Below are positions 18,314-26,511 of a stretch of DNA of 64,000 nt, piece by piece. The first letter of the stretch is position 1. Each line of letters begins with the position of its first letter. The stretch comes from Photobacterium indicum (GTDB taxonomy: Bacteria; Pseudomonadota; Gammaproteobacteria; Enterobacterales; Vibrionaceae). The stretch is from assembly GCF_003026215.1 (NCBI RefSeq), contig NZ_PYOC01000001.1:744001-808000 (forward strand). The letters run 5' to 3'. Position numbers and translations under genes: made by a program. The notes below the pieces were generated by a model. The model was given only the letters and a program-made list of their open reading frames with translations. It ran no database searches and was not told the origin of the DNA.

Positions 18314-19003
18314 ATGCGTAAAACTAATCTCGCACTTCTTGTGGCAGTTGTTGTTAGTTCACCAATAGCTTTAGCTAATTACTATCCACCGGCACCTGTT
18401 AATTCAGGGAATGACAATACAGACATTTATAAAAACGATGTTGGTAATAAAGACATTGACATTGATAAAGAAGATAGTCATGACCTTTATGTTGATGTTG
18501 ATGATTCATTTAATCATGAATCGAACTACGACACTACAACAGATACTGAGACAAATTATACCAAAAATATTAGCCGTGATTATGATAATGACACATTGAC
18601 AATGAAGAATGTCAATAATGATGAGAGTTACTATAACCAAGACAATAGCGATAATAGTACAGTTTGGAAAGATACTCTTAATGTAACTGAAGATATTAGC
18701 TGGGATGTTAATTTAGAAGAGAACCATTATGTATCTACTTCTTATTTAAGTGGTTATGTTACTGACAACGAAGTGACATATGGTGGTGCATGTTGTGATG
18801 GTGATGGTGGCGGCTATGGTCATCGTGGTGGTTATAATGATGATGATGGTGGTATGGGTGGAGACTTCTTTGTTGACCAGTCTAACTCTATGATGGATTC
18901 ATTTAACGGTTCTTCTGGTATCAGCATGGCTGGTCAAAATGCGGGTAATAACTCAATGCTTCAGCAAAGTGCTAGCACAAATGCTGTTCTTGTTGGCTAT
19001 TAA
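18314..19003 (+). CDS. Secreted N/D-rich amyloid-subunit candidate 1
   Basis: 229 aa. The Sec signal (MRKTNLALLVAVVVSSPIAL, cleavage near ALA-NYY) is followed by a low-complexity region rich in Asn, Asp, Ser, Thr and Tyr (about 35-140), then VTYGGACCD with adjacent cysteines (about 154-162), a Gly/Asp-rich segment, and a C-terminal SGISMAGQNAGNNSMLQQ motif. It shares all these blocks with the 19586 product (DNDTLT-KN, DNSDNS, GGACCD, AGQN-GNN). The composition and Q/N motif resemble Fap-type amyloid subunits, but this is not a clear FapB or FapC. A GGAG ribosome site precedes the start. Confidence 0.6.
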   Translation: MRKTNLALLVAVVVSSPIALANYYPPAPVNSGNDNTDIYKNDVGNKDIDIDKEDSHDLYVDVDDSFNHESNYDTTTDTETNYTKNISRDYDNDTLTMKNVNNDESYYNQDNSDNSTVWKDTLNVTEDISWDVNLEENHYVSTSYLSGYVTDNEVTYGGACCDGDGGGYGHRGGYNDDDGGMGGDFFVDQSNSMMDSFNGSSGISMAGQNAGNNSMLQQSASTNAVLVGY

Positions 19004-19047
19004 GATAATTACTGAGGATTACTTGGTGTAATTCTCAGGAGGATGTT

Positions 19048-19380
19048 ATGAAATATTTAACACTGATAGTTGCAGTATTAATTACTTGTAGTGCTGCTGC
19101 AGATGAGTTGGATATTCTAGCAAGTTCTGAAATGCTAAGCGATACATCAATGAATCAATCTCGTGGCGGTCAATATGAGTTGAACATAGATGTAATGCAT
19201 GCTGAATCAGACATGTACGGTGATGTTCAAGGAAATGGTGCCTACAATAATACGACAGGTGCCAATATGATAACTGAGGGTGCATTTGGTGAGTCATCTG
19301 GTATTTTTAATGTAGTTCAAAATACTGGTAATAATGTTCTTATCCAAAATGCAACAGTAGTGAACTTGACGTTGAAGTAA
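19048..19380 (+). CDS. Small secreted protein with RGG pro-segment and QN motif
   Basis: 110 aa. The Sec signal (MKYLTLIVAVLITCSAA) is followed by a short segment ending LSDTSMNQSRGG (about residues 31-42), which fits the double-glycine leader pattern LSxxELxxIxGG. The C-terminus has SSGIFNVVQNTGNNVLIQNA, the same QN-x-GNN motif as the large subunits. A strong AGGAGG ribosome site lies 45 nt after the previous gene, so they are probably co-transcribed. It may be a minor or nucleating fibre subunit matured by the C39 peptidase encoded at 20380. The function is inferred from context. Confidence 0.55.
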   Translation: MKYLTLIVAVLITCSAAADELDILASSEMLSDTSMNQSRGGQYELNIDVMHAESDMYGDVQGNGAYNNTTGANMITEGAFGESSGIFNVVQNTGNNVLIQNATVVNLTLK

Positions 19381-19397
19381 GCTGTTAGCGTATCTAA

Positions 19398-19422
19398 GCT
19401 GACATATAAAGAATATGTCAGC
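19398..19422 (+). terminator. Intergenic hairpin after the small RGG protein gene
   Basis: GCTGACATA-TAAAGAA-TATGTCAGC, a perfect 9-bp stem without a T run. It may protect mRNA or partly terminate. Confidence 0.4.
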
Positions 19423-19585
19423 GACGACTCTACAGACCACTAATTAGGGGTTGTTTTATAGGGACTAACATCATCACTTAATACATGATTGCTTGTTTAT
19501 AATTAGCATTGTGTCGAAAAGATATAAATAATAAACCCTATGTTTAAGTTATTACAATAATAAATAACATATTCGGAGTAATATC

Positions 19586-20215
19586 ATGCGTAAATCAAAT
19601 ATCGCACTATTAGTAGCAGTTGTATTCGCATCACCACTAGCATTAGCTGTTACACAAGACAGTAATAATACCATTAAAGTAATAGAAGATTCTTATAATA
19701 CGGATGTTGATGTTGATAAGGTAGATAGCCATGACAAAGACATCTATGTGACTAATGTTGGCAACACTGAATACAATGATACGGTAGATTATACAGACGA
19801 AACTAATACTGAAATCGATAAATCAAGTACTTATGATAACGATACATTAACCTTGAAAAATATTGGTAATGATAGAAGCGTTTGGAAACAAGATAATAGT
19901 GATAACTCGATGAATTCGACTTATGACACTACGATGGACTACTCTGAAGCTTGGGATGTTAACATCGAGATCGATACGTATATGTCGGCTGCTGAGTTAG
20001 ATGGTGCAGTTATGGGCTCAAATGTGACATATGGTGGTGCATGCTGCGATAGTGGAAAGAGTGGTTCGGGGGGAGATTTCACTGTTAATCAAACCAACTC
20101 TATGTCTAACTCTTTTGGCGATGCCTCTGGTATCAGTATTGCGGGTCAGAACGTAGGTAATAACGCGTTGGTACAGCAAACTACAAGTACAAATGCGGCT
20201 TTGGTTTCTCCTTAG
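19586..20215 (+). CDS. Secreted N/D-rich amyloid-subunit candidate 2
   Basis: 209 aa and a paralog of the 18314 product. Sec signal MRKSNIALLVAVVFASPLAL; Asn/Asp/Thr-rich central region (about 25-130) with DNDTLTLKNIGNDRSVWKQD and DNSDNS; VTYGGACCDSGKSG (about 145-158); then FTVNQTNSM and a C-terminal SGISIAGQNVGNNALVQQ. It lacks the longer Gly/Asp segment of its neighbour. Even the 5' leader (ACATATTCGGAGTAATATC) parallels the first gene, pointing to tandem duplication with the small RGG gene in between. Probably a fibre subunit; the role is inferred. Confidence 0.6.
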   Translation: MRKSNIALLVAVVFASPLALAVTQDSNNTIKVIEDSYNTDVDVDKVDSHDKDIYVTNVGNTEYNDTVDYTDETNTEIDKSSTYDNDTLTLKNIGNDRSVWKQDNSDNSMNSTYDTTMDYSEAWDVNIEIDTYMSAAELDGAVMGSNVTYGGACCDSGKSGSGGDFTVNQTNSMSNSFGDASGISIAGQNVGNNALVQQTTSTNAALVSP

Positions 20216-20233
20216 TCAATATAGCTATTTGTT

Positions 20234-20251
20234 AAGGGCCTTAGGGCCCTT
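20234..20251 (+). terminator. Hairpin between subunit 2 and the C39 peptidase gene
   Basis: AAGGGCC-TTAG-GGCCCTT with a weak following TATTAATTT. It may reduce read-through from the abundant subunit mRNA into the peptidase gene. Confidence 0.45.
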
Positions 20252-20379
20252 ATTAATTTCCCAAAATTGTTACAAATGAGACAAAAATATTAATCAATTA
20301 GTTAATACTTGAAATATAAATACATTAAATAAATTGTATGTTAAACACTACGATTTGTTTGAGCATATAACATAATGGT

Positions 20380-21060
20380 ATGTTTATGAAAACGTCTCTG
20401 TTTATTATTGCTGGCTTTTTTCTTAGTTCATCAGTTTTTGCTCTCGATTATTTTCCGAGTAGAGGTGCATATAATGTCAAAGTTAAAAGTTACCAAGAGA
20501 AAGTTTTTGGCGATGTGCAAAGGCAACAATATGACTTTAGTTGCGGTTCTGCGGCTGTTGCATCTTTATTAACTTATCATTATGGTTTAGAAACATCCGA
20601 AAATACTGTATTTGAATATATGTTCAAATACGGAGATAAAGAAAAAATAGAGCAACAGGGTTTTTCCATGCTAGATATGAAAAAATATCTGGAAGCTCAA
20701 GGGCTAACGGCAAATGGATATAAGTTACCGTTAATGAAATTAAAGAAATTAGGCGTTCCAGGTATTACAATTGTAAACTTTGATGGCTATATGCATTTTG
20801 TTGTAATAAAAGGTATGAATAGCAGTCAAGTTATACTCGGAGACCCCTCTCGGGGTACACTAACAATGGATATCGATGATTTCGAAGCTGGTTACAAAGG
20901 ATTAGTATTATTAGTTAAGAATAACGTTAAAGTTGGCAAAGAAAGTTTCATAAAACAAGAAAATTATAGTGTTTACACGCCCTCTCCTGTTTCAGAGGCT
21001 GTAACTAGAGAATCACTTGCAACCTTTAGTATTACTCTACCTGGGGCAAATGATTATTAG
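20380..21060 (+). CDS. Secreted C39-family cysteine peptidase (FapD-like)
   Basis: 226 aa, possibly 224 from the second ATG at 20386 (MKTSLFIIAGFFLSSSVFAL), with a Sec signal. The domain at about 35-190 has the C39 triad: Cys in QQYDFSCGSAAVASLL, His in GYMHFVVIKG, Asp in LGDPSRGT. The order and spacing match C39 peptidases, which cleave after double glycine in bacteriocin and related leaders; a C39 protein (FapD) is part of Pseudomonas fap operons. Here it is free and exported rather than fused to an ABC transporter. It sits between genes for small secreted proteins whose pro-segments end in RGG, its likely substrates. A tail of about 40 residues follows the domain. Confidence 0.75.
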   Translation: MFMKTSLFIIAGFFLSSSVFALDYFPSRGAYNVKVKSYQEKVFGDVQRQQYDFSCGSAAVASLLTYHYGLETSENTVFEYMFKYGDKEKIEQQGFSMLDMKKYLEAQGLTANGYKLPLMKLKKLGVPGITIVNFDGYMHFVVIKGMNSSQVILGDPSRGTLTMDIDDFEAGYKGLVLLVKNNVKVGKESFIKQENYSVYTPSPVSEAVTRESLATFSITLPGANDY

Positions 21061-21068
21061 AGGCTAGT

Positions 21069-21569
21069 ATGAAAAAAACATCAAAATGGTTTTTTGCATC
21101 TGTAATAGGAGGTGCGGCCTTTTGGGCTAGCGCATCAATAAATCACGAAACTATAGATGATTTTGGTTTACTTACAATGAGTGAAACTGAAATGTCATCG
21201 ATAAGAGGTGGTTTCGTATCCATTAATGATACATTAATTAATATTGGATTATCTATCTCGACAGCGCTAAATGGCGAAAAGGTATTTACCTCCTATATTG
21301 CAGATCTAACGATAGATAATGGGGTGCTAACATCCTCTTCATCATCAGCTAAACCTGTAAGTGTAGTCCAAAATGGTGAAGGTAACACAGCACCAGAAAC
21401 GATAAGTATTGATACTGGTAGTATCGCGAGTATTATTCAAAATACAAGTGACAATACAACGATACGAGTAGAAACTCAGTTAGATATACAGGCTGATGTG
21501 AATAGCTATCTTGAAAGACAAGTTATTAACAATAGAATAGAGAATTCTATATTGTATTCTTCTTATTGA
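21069..21569 (+). CDS. Secreted protein with double-glycine pro-segment, co-transcribed with the C39 peptidase
   Basis: 166 aa, starting 8 nt after the peptidase stop. The N-terminal signal (MKKTSKWFFASVIGGAAFWA) is followed by MSETEMSSIRGG (about 37-48), which matches the classic LSxxELxxIxGG leader at nearly every conserved position. The remainder is Ser/Thr/Asn/Ile-rich with two Q/N motifs (VVQNGEGNT, IIQNTSDNT) like those of the other subunits. It is a candidate FapE- or FapB-like minor component processed by the neighbouring peptidase. It is not a recognised family to me; assignment is by motif and context. Confidence 0.55.
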   Translation: MKKTSKWFFASVIGGAAFWASASINHETIDDFGLLTMSETEMSSIRGGFVSINDTLINIGLSISTALNGEKVFTSYIADLTIDNGVLTSSSSSAKPVSVVQNGEGNTAPETISIDTGSIASIIQNTSDNTTIRVETQLDIQADVNSYLERQVINNRIENSILYSSY

Positions 21570-21600
21570 TTGAAATTATTATGGTTCGTACAATTGAAAT

Positions 21601-21634
21601 AAGGCATGGTGATTTAATTACTGTGCCTTTTTTG
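21601..21634 (+). terminator. Terminator of the peptidase-subunit operon
   Basis: AAGGCATGGTGAT and ATTACTGTGCCTT pair into a 13-bp stem with a few G-U pairs, followed by TTTTTT. Confidence 0.75.
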
Positions 21635-21853
21635 TTGTTTTCATTATGCCGATAGTGTTGCTGATTAAAATATTCATAATTTATTATAAATTAGAGGAAC
21701 TTTTAAAGTTGAATAAGTCTCTGATTTAGTAGGTCTATTTTTAATGTTGATTTATATGTCACATAAATAGGCGGTTTAAGAGTCATTTTCTTACTTCTGA
21801 TACCCTACATACGTGTCATTTATTGCCTATATTCTTAATACATTAAAAATAAT

Positions 21854-23230
21854 ATGTACATTGATAGCGTGGTGATTTCGATGGTGACTCAATCTAAAAA
21901 TAAATCAATAAATGGTCGTCTTGTTGCAATTGGTTGTAATTATGAACCTTGGATTGCGCTTCTTGAACAATCAGGATGGAAAACACATTGTTGTTATGAT
22001 CTTAGGACAGCAGATTCAATACTAGAAGAGTACAGCCCATGCATATGCATTGTTGATTTAAGCAATAACGATTTTAGCTTAAATAGTATTTCTTTGAGGG
22101 CAAATAAAACTAAGCAAGTACGTTGGATTGCGTTAATTAAAAATGAGCAGCTAGAAACGGATGCTATCTGTCAGTTTATTAATAATTATTGTGTCGATTA
22201 CTTTTCAATGCCGATACCTAGCACCTTACTCTTAGACACTGTCGGACATCAACTTGGTATGCTTGAGATAGAAGCAAAAACTTGGGTTGAGGTAACGTCA
22301 CAGCACGATATGGGACTGTATGGTGACTCTAAATCGGTAAAGCAACTTCGTGATATGGTTAGACGTGTAGCATCAACAGAAGTGAATGTTTTTCTTACTG
22401 GTGAAAATGGTACAGGAAAAGAACTTATCGCGAAATCAATTCATAATTTGTCTAAGCGTAAAAATGCACCTTTTATTAATGTTAATTGCGGCTCACTAAC
22501 ATCAGATGAAGAGAAAATTGCATTTTTAAATTCGGCAACAAAACTTCATGATGATGAAAAGCCCAAATTTAATGGTACTATTTTACTCGATAATGTTGAA
22601 GAATTGTCAAAAGAACTACAAGATGAATTGTTAAGATATTTACAGGCACCTGCAGGGGAGTCTATAAATGAAGACGTAAATTGCGATATACGTATAGTCG
22701 TTTCATCAAGTGCAGATCTTGAAACTGCAGTAGCTAACGGTGAATTTAGTAAAGAGCTCTACTATCGCTTGAATGTGTTCCATATTAAAGTGCCGACTCT
22801 TAGAGAGCGTGGTTCTGATATTTATCTTTTAGCAGAAAAGTTTTTAGGTCAATTTTCTAATGAATATAATACTTTAGCATCGAGTTTCTCTGAAGACTCT
22901 AAGCAGTTACTCTTACGCTATAGTTGGCCTGGTAATGTAAGAGAGTTAATGAATCAAGTAAAGCGTGCAGCATTGCTTGCTGAGGGTAGCGAAGTAAAAG
23001 CTGAGCATTTTGATTTGCCAAGTAAATCTAACCTTAAGCAAAGCTTGCGTAATATTAAAGATGAAGCGGAAAAAGATGTATTAGTCGCTGTACTTGAAAC
23101 ACACCGTGGTCAAGTTGCTTCAGCGGCCAAAGATCTGGGTGTATCTCGCGCTACTATGTATCGTCTATTAAATAAACACAATATAGTTCCTGATGTTCGA
23201 TATTATAATAATGGGCAAATGGGTGAATAG
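21854..23230 (+). CDS. VpsR-like NtrC-family transcription regulator lacking the GAFTGA loop
   Basis: 458 aa. A degenerate receiver-like domain (about 20-140, CICIVDLS at the phospho-Asp position) is followed by an AAA+ domain (about 155-395) with Walker A GENGTGKE and arginine region YYRLNVFHIKVPTLRERGSDI, and a Fis-type HTH (QVASAAKDLGVSRATMYRLL). The L1 loop GAFTGA that contacts sigma-54 is absent (NSATKLHDDEKPKFNG instead), and Walker B is GTILLDN rather than D-E. VpsR, the c-di-GMP-responsive biofilm activator of V. cholerae, shows the same losses and works with sigma-70. Its location suggests control of the Fap-like genes. The start could be the ATG at 21881; neither has a clear ribosome site. 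Confidence 0.75.
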   Translation: MYIDSVVISMVTQSKNKSINGRLVAIGCNYEPWIALLEQSGWKTHCCYDLRTADSILEEYSPCICIVDLSNNDFSLNSISLRANKTKQVRWIALIKNEQLETDAICQFINNYCVDYFSMPIPSTLLLDTVGHQLGMLEIEAKTWVEVTSQHDMGLYGDSKSVKQLRDMVRRVASTEVNVFLTGENGTGKELIAKSIHNLSKRKNAPFINVNCGSLTSDEEKIAFLNSATKLHDDEKPKFNGTILLDNVEELSKELQDELLRYLQAPAGESINEDVNCDIRIVVSSSADLETAVANGEFSKELYYRLNVFHIKVPTLRERGSDIYLLAEKFLGQFSNEYNTLASSFSEDSKQLLLRYSWPGNVRELMNQVKRAALLAEGSEVKAEHFDLPSKSNLKQSLRNIKDEAEKDVLVAVLETHRGQVASAAKDLGVSRATMYRLLNKHNIVPDVRYYNNGQMGE

Positions 23231-23250
23231 TTTTATTCCGAATCAAAGAT

Positions 23251-23281
23251 AAAAAAGCTCGATTAATCGAGCTTTTTTTTT
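23251..23281. terminator. Bidirectional terminator after the VpsR-like gene
   Basis: AAAAAAGCTCGATTAATCGAGCTTTTTTTTT: perfect palindromic stem flanked by A and T runs. It serves the VpsR-like gene and the convergent 43-codon ORF. Confidence 0.9.
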
Positions 23282-23297
23282 GAATATTCAATGGCAA

Positions 23298-23429
23298 CTA
23301 ATTTAATATAATAATATCGTCATCATGTTCGTTGTATTCATCTTGCATCAGGTATAAATCATTCGGCTGAATAACTAAGAGTTCATCTTCAGTTGGCACT
23401 ACCAAAGTATTTTTGTTTAAAGCATCCAT
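23298..23429 (-). CDS. Small acidic protein of 43 residues
   Basis: Begins MDALNKNTLVVPTEDELLVI and ends in an acidic stretch NEHDDDIIILN. A strong GGGAGAAG ribosome site sits 3 nt from the ATG, and a perfect terminator lies 17 nt beyond the stop, so it has the layout of a complete gene. It is highly acidic with no signal peptide or membrane segment. No family is recognised. It is convergent with the VpsR-like gene. The remaining 260 bp upstream (23430-23689) show nothing. Confidence 0.5.
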   Translation of the reverse strand: MDALNKNTLVVPTEDELLVIQPNDLYLMQDEYNEHDDDIIILN

Positions 23430-23689
23430 AATCTTCTCCCTTGTTATTTATGTTTCTTCCATTAATTATAAGATGTCGTCATTGAGTCATATGAAATGTT
23501 GATTAAGCATCTATAAGCTCAATTGTAGTGGTTGAAAATGACAGTAATGTGAAAGGTTGATCGTGATCTCACAATCGGTTTGGTTTTGATTGTTTTATGA
23601 ACACATTATGACTGTTATTCTATTTTTAATGTCTTTTTTTATATTGATACTATGAGGCTGTAAGTGGCGTCGAAGGGCGTTTATAGAAG

Positions 23690-25132
23690 CTAGTGGCTGG
23701 GTATAAATAAGTAGTTCTTATGTCTTAACGCAGCTTGTTGACTTGTCGCATTTTGTAGAGAAAATATTTGTTTGTAAACAGTATAATAGCGGTTAATGTT
23801 ACCCACGTAAGTAATGGGCTCAAGTCCGACATGTTTACGTGTTATTACTTCAACATTGTTAAACCATTTTGTACTGTCATAGCCTTGCTCTTCTGCAAGT
23901 CTACGCATTCTATTGATACGTCCTGGTCCTGCGTTATAGCTTGCTAAAGCAAAAAACATTTTATTCATGTCGTCAATGTCATCTGTGTCATAATATCTGT
24001 TCAATATGAAATCCATGTATTTTACACCAGCATGAATGTTGTTATCAATGTTATAGATATTTGAAATATTAATATAAGGTTCTTTTGCTGTTTGAGGTAG
24101 AACTTGCATGATACCTACAGCGCCAGCATGTGAGCGTTTAGTCTGGTCAAATTGAGACTCTTGAAAAGCTTGTGCTGCAATTAATAACCAATTCATGTCA
24201 TACATATTGCTGTAACGAACAAATCGTTTTTCAAGCTTTTTGAATTTAGCTATATTGGTAGCACTTACCACTTTTTGAAACCATGCTTTGCTGTTTAAAT
24301 AACGATTGAAGATAATATTACCATTTAGAGTTCCGTATCGATTCTTTTCAATAAAGTTGTTAACTAATTCTGCTAATTCTGGACTGTCTTTTCTAAAAGC
24401 CCAACCAATTGCTCCCCCTTTTCTGATGGGAAACTCAGTATGCATTTTTAAATCGTCAGTCACTAAATCCCAAAACTCTGCTTTATGATTATCCAGCACT
24501 GTCATTGGGATAATTTTCTGCTGGATCATTTGTAATAATTCATAGTCTTGAAGCGTTTCTTCAATGAAGTGTACGTACATTGTTTCAAGGCCTTGTTTCG
24601 CGAGTTTTTTGTTAATGCGGTTTACACTTCGGTAGTAACTAGAACTTGCCCTGATCCAGACATTTTTTTTAGATAAATTTTTTAATTGAGTGATAGGACT
24701 TTTATCTGTATGGGTAATAAAAATTTCATTGATATTACTAAGAATAGGAGAGCTGAAATCAACGGTTTTTTTTCGTTGACGTGTAATGGTCAAATTTGCT
24801 GCAACGATGTCACCGACTCCGGCCTGAAGTGCAGGAAGTAATTGATCTCGGTTGATGGGAATAACTTGTAAATGCAACTTTTGTTTCGTGCTGTTCAGTA
24901 CATGTTGTTCAAATAACAGCAGCATTTCAGAGGTTATACCTTTTGGATGGCCTTTATCTAGGTAGTAAAAACCAAGGTCGGCAGATACAAGTATTCTGAT
25001 TACACCATGCTCGCTTATTTGAGTCAGATCACCAGTAAATTTAGTGTTGTTAATGGGAGAGACTTCGAGTGCGAACGATGTTGAAATGAAAGCATTAAAG
25101 CATAGTAATGCAATGACAAATCTTTTTAGCAT
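23690..25132 (-). CDS. MltF-like lytic transglycosylase with solute-binding domain
   Basis: 480 aa, exported by a Sec signal (MLKRFVIALLCFNAFISTSFAL). Residues about 35-275 form a periplasmic solute-binding-protein type 3 domain (GVIRILVSADLGFYYLDKGH, GVGDIVAANLTITRQRKKTVDF). Residues about 300-440 form an SLT domain with catalytic Glu in AQAFQESQFDQ, GAVGIMQVLPQTAK and ASYNAGPGRI. This is the layout of MltF, which cleaves the glycan strand of peptidoglycan to 1,6-anhydro-muropeptides. No lipobox is seen. It is probably a paralog, since vibrios usually carry mltF elsewhere. Confidence 0.88.
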   Translation of the reverse strand: MLKRFVIALLCFNAFISTSFALEVSPINNTKFTGDLTQISEHGVIRILVSADLGFYYLDKGHPKGITSEMLLLFEQHVLNSTKQKLHLQVIPINRDQLLPALQAGVGDIVAANLTITRQRKKTVDFSSPILSNINEIFITHTDKSPITQLKNLSKKNVWIRASSSYYRSVNRINKKLAKQGLETMYVHFIEETLQDYELLQMIQQKIIPMTVLDNHKAEFWDLVTDDLKMHTEFPIRKGGAIGWAFRKDSPELAELVNNFIEKNRYGTLNGNIIFNRYLNSKAWFQKVVSATNIAKFKKLEKRFVRYSNMYDMNWLLIAAQAFQESQFDQTKRSHAGAVGIMQVLPQTAKEPYINISNIYNIDNNIHAGVKYMDFILNRYYDTDDIDDMNKMFFALASYNAGPGRINRMRRLAEEQGYDSTKWFNNVEVITRKHVGLEPITYVGNINRYYTVYKQIFSLQNATSQQAALRHKNYLFIPSH

Positions 25133-25211
25133 GAACGATAACTCAATAAGGTAATGTTATTGAGTATAGTCAATTCACCTTTTTAAGTGATTAGGGTCAT
25201 GAAATGTGTGT

Positions 25212-26318
25212 CTATGCTGCTTTGTATTGATCGCGTCCTGCTTCTTTCGCTTTGTAGAGTTGGTCGTCAGCTTCTTGCACTAGTTGCTCTGGTCCCTTTT
25301 GAGTTTTCCATGTCGTTATGCCTTGGCTAAGTGTAACGAAATCATTCACGCTAGAAGATGGATGGGGTATTGCTTCTTGTTGTAGGGTGCGATGAATACG
25401 TTCGGCGACTTTTTTGGCACCTTCTAAATGGGTATTGGGTAGAATAATAATAAACTCCTCACCACCATAGCGAGAAACAGAGTCTGATGTACGTAATAGG
25501 CTTTTTTGTAAGGTGCGGGCAACACGTTTTAAGCATAAGTCACCAGCAGGGTGACCAAGGTTATCGTTGTAATGTTTAAAATGGTCGATATCAATTAAGA
25601 TAACAGACAGCGGTAAATGATTACGTTTTGCTAAATGGCAATGCTTATCTATTTCATATTCGAAAAATCGTCTGTTATAAAGGTTAGTTAACTGATCTTT
25701 GGTTGCTAGGTCAGAAAGCTTTTTTACCAATCTTTGATTTTCATGATCTTTTTCAACACTGTTATAAAACCAACGGTATAGCGTTCTACGGCCTGTTTCT
25801 ACAATAATACAGATAGCCAGCACTTTTTCTATCGGCAATAACAACAGATGTCCAGCCTCAATGTAGTTTGCCCAAGTACTTACCAATAAGACGGGAAATA
25901 TTGCAGCGTAAACGGCCTGACGAAGTGCATAGAACCCTAATAAAGAAGTCATCATGATTAAATCTGCCGCTATTTCAGCACTGGGCCACATTTGCCCAAT
26001 GAAAGCGATGTGGTAAATAGCTAATGCCCAGCTAATGCCAAACAGTAAGGCGTAGAGTGTGGCTGTTTTGCGCCACTGTTGAGGGGGGGATTGCGAGTGG
26101 TAGAGAGCAATTCCTATCAAATAGACAATTGCTTGAAATGAGTATTGAGTCCAAGAACGATCTAAATACAGAGCGTTTTCTTTAATACCATTAAGCCAAA
26201 TAGGGCCAACTATCATTAGTAAAATAATAAGAGAGATTGTTGCCGCCCATCGAAAACCAATCCGTATGTTTCTATAAGTTACGTCGTCTAACTGTTTAGC
26301 TAATGTTTGCTCATCCAT
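25212..26318 (-). CDS. Membrane-bound diguanylate cyclase (GGDEF) with I-site
   Basis: 368 aa from the ATG at 26318 (MDEQTLAKQLDDVTYRNIRI). About six membrane segments (25-185) are followed by a short coiled linker and a GGDEF domain (about 205-365) with LIDIDHFKHYNDNLGHPAGD and active site RYGGEEF. RTSD precedes the active site at the I-site position, so feedback inhibition by c-di-GMP is possible, unlike the cyclase at 5828-7069. It is transcribed in the same direction as the MltF-like gene after a 79-bp gap. Confidence 0.9.
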   Translation of the reverse strand: MDEQTLAKQLDDVTYRNIRIGFRWAATISLIILLMIVGPIWLNGIKENALYLDRSWTQYSFQAIVYLIGIALYHSQSPPQQWRKTATLYALLFGISWALAIYHIAFIGQMWPSAEIAADLIMMTSLLGFYALRQAVYAAIFPVLLVSTWANYIEAGHLLLLPIEKVLAICIIVETGRRTLYRWFYNSVEKDHENQRLVKKLSDLATKDQLTNLYNRRFFEYEIDKHCHLAKRNHLPLSVILIDIDHFKHYNDNLGHPAGDLCLKRVARTLQKSLLRTSDSVSRYGGEEFIIILPNTHLEGAKKVAERIHRTLQQEAIPHPSSSVNDFVTLSQGITTWKTQKGPEQLVQEADDQLYKAKEAGRDQYKAA

Positions 26319-26511
26319 GGCACATTCTTCTATCAATTCATTATCAAGTTGAGTGTACTTTATAAAGGAAAAGGCAAGGAATTTATTTTCATAAATGGGA
26401 GGAGATTACACAATAAAATTGTTGACAAAAATGATTGTAAAAAACGTTACATGCAAAAATTTGGCACTGTTCAAATTCATTGCTTGTTCACTGTACTACG
26501 ATCAAAATAAA

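Noticed and set aside
18411-18599. Met/Ile-rich frame inside the first subunit gene
   Set aside because: A frame-shifted shadow of the N/D-rich coding region.
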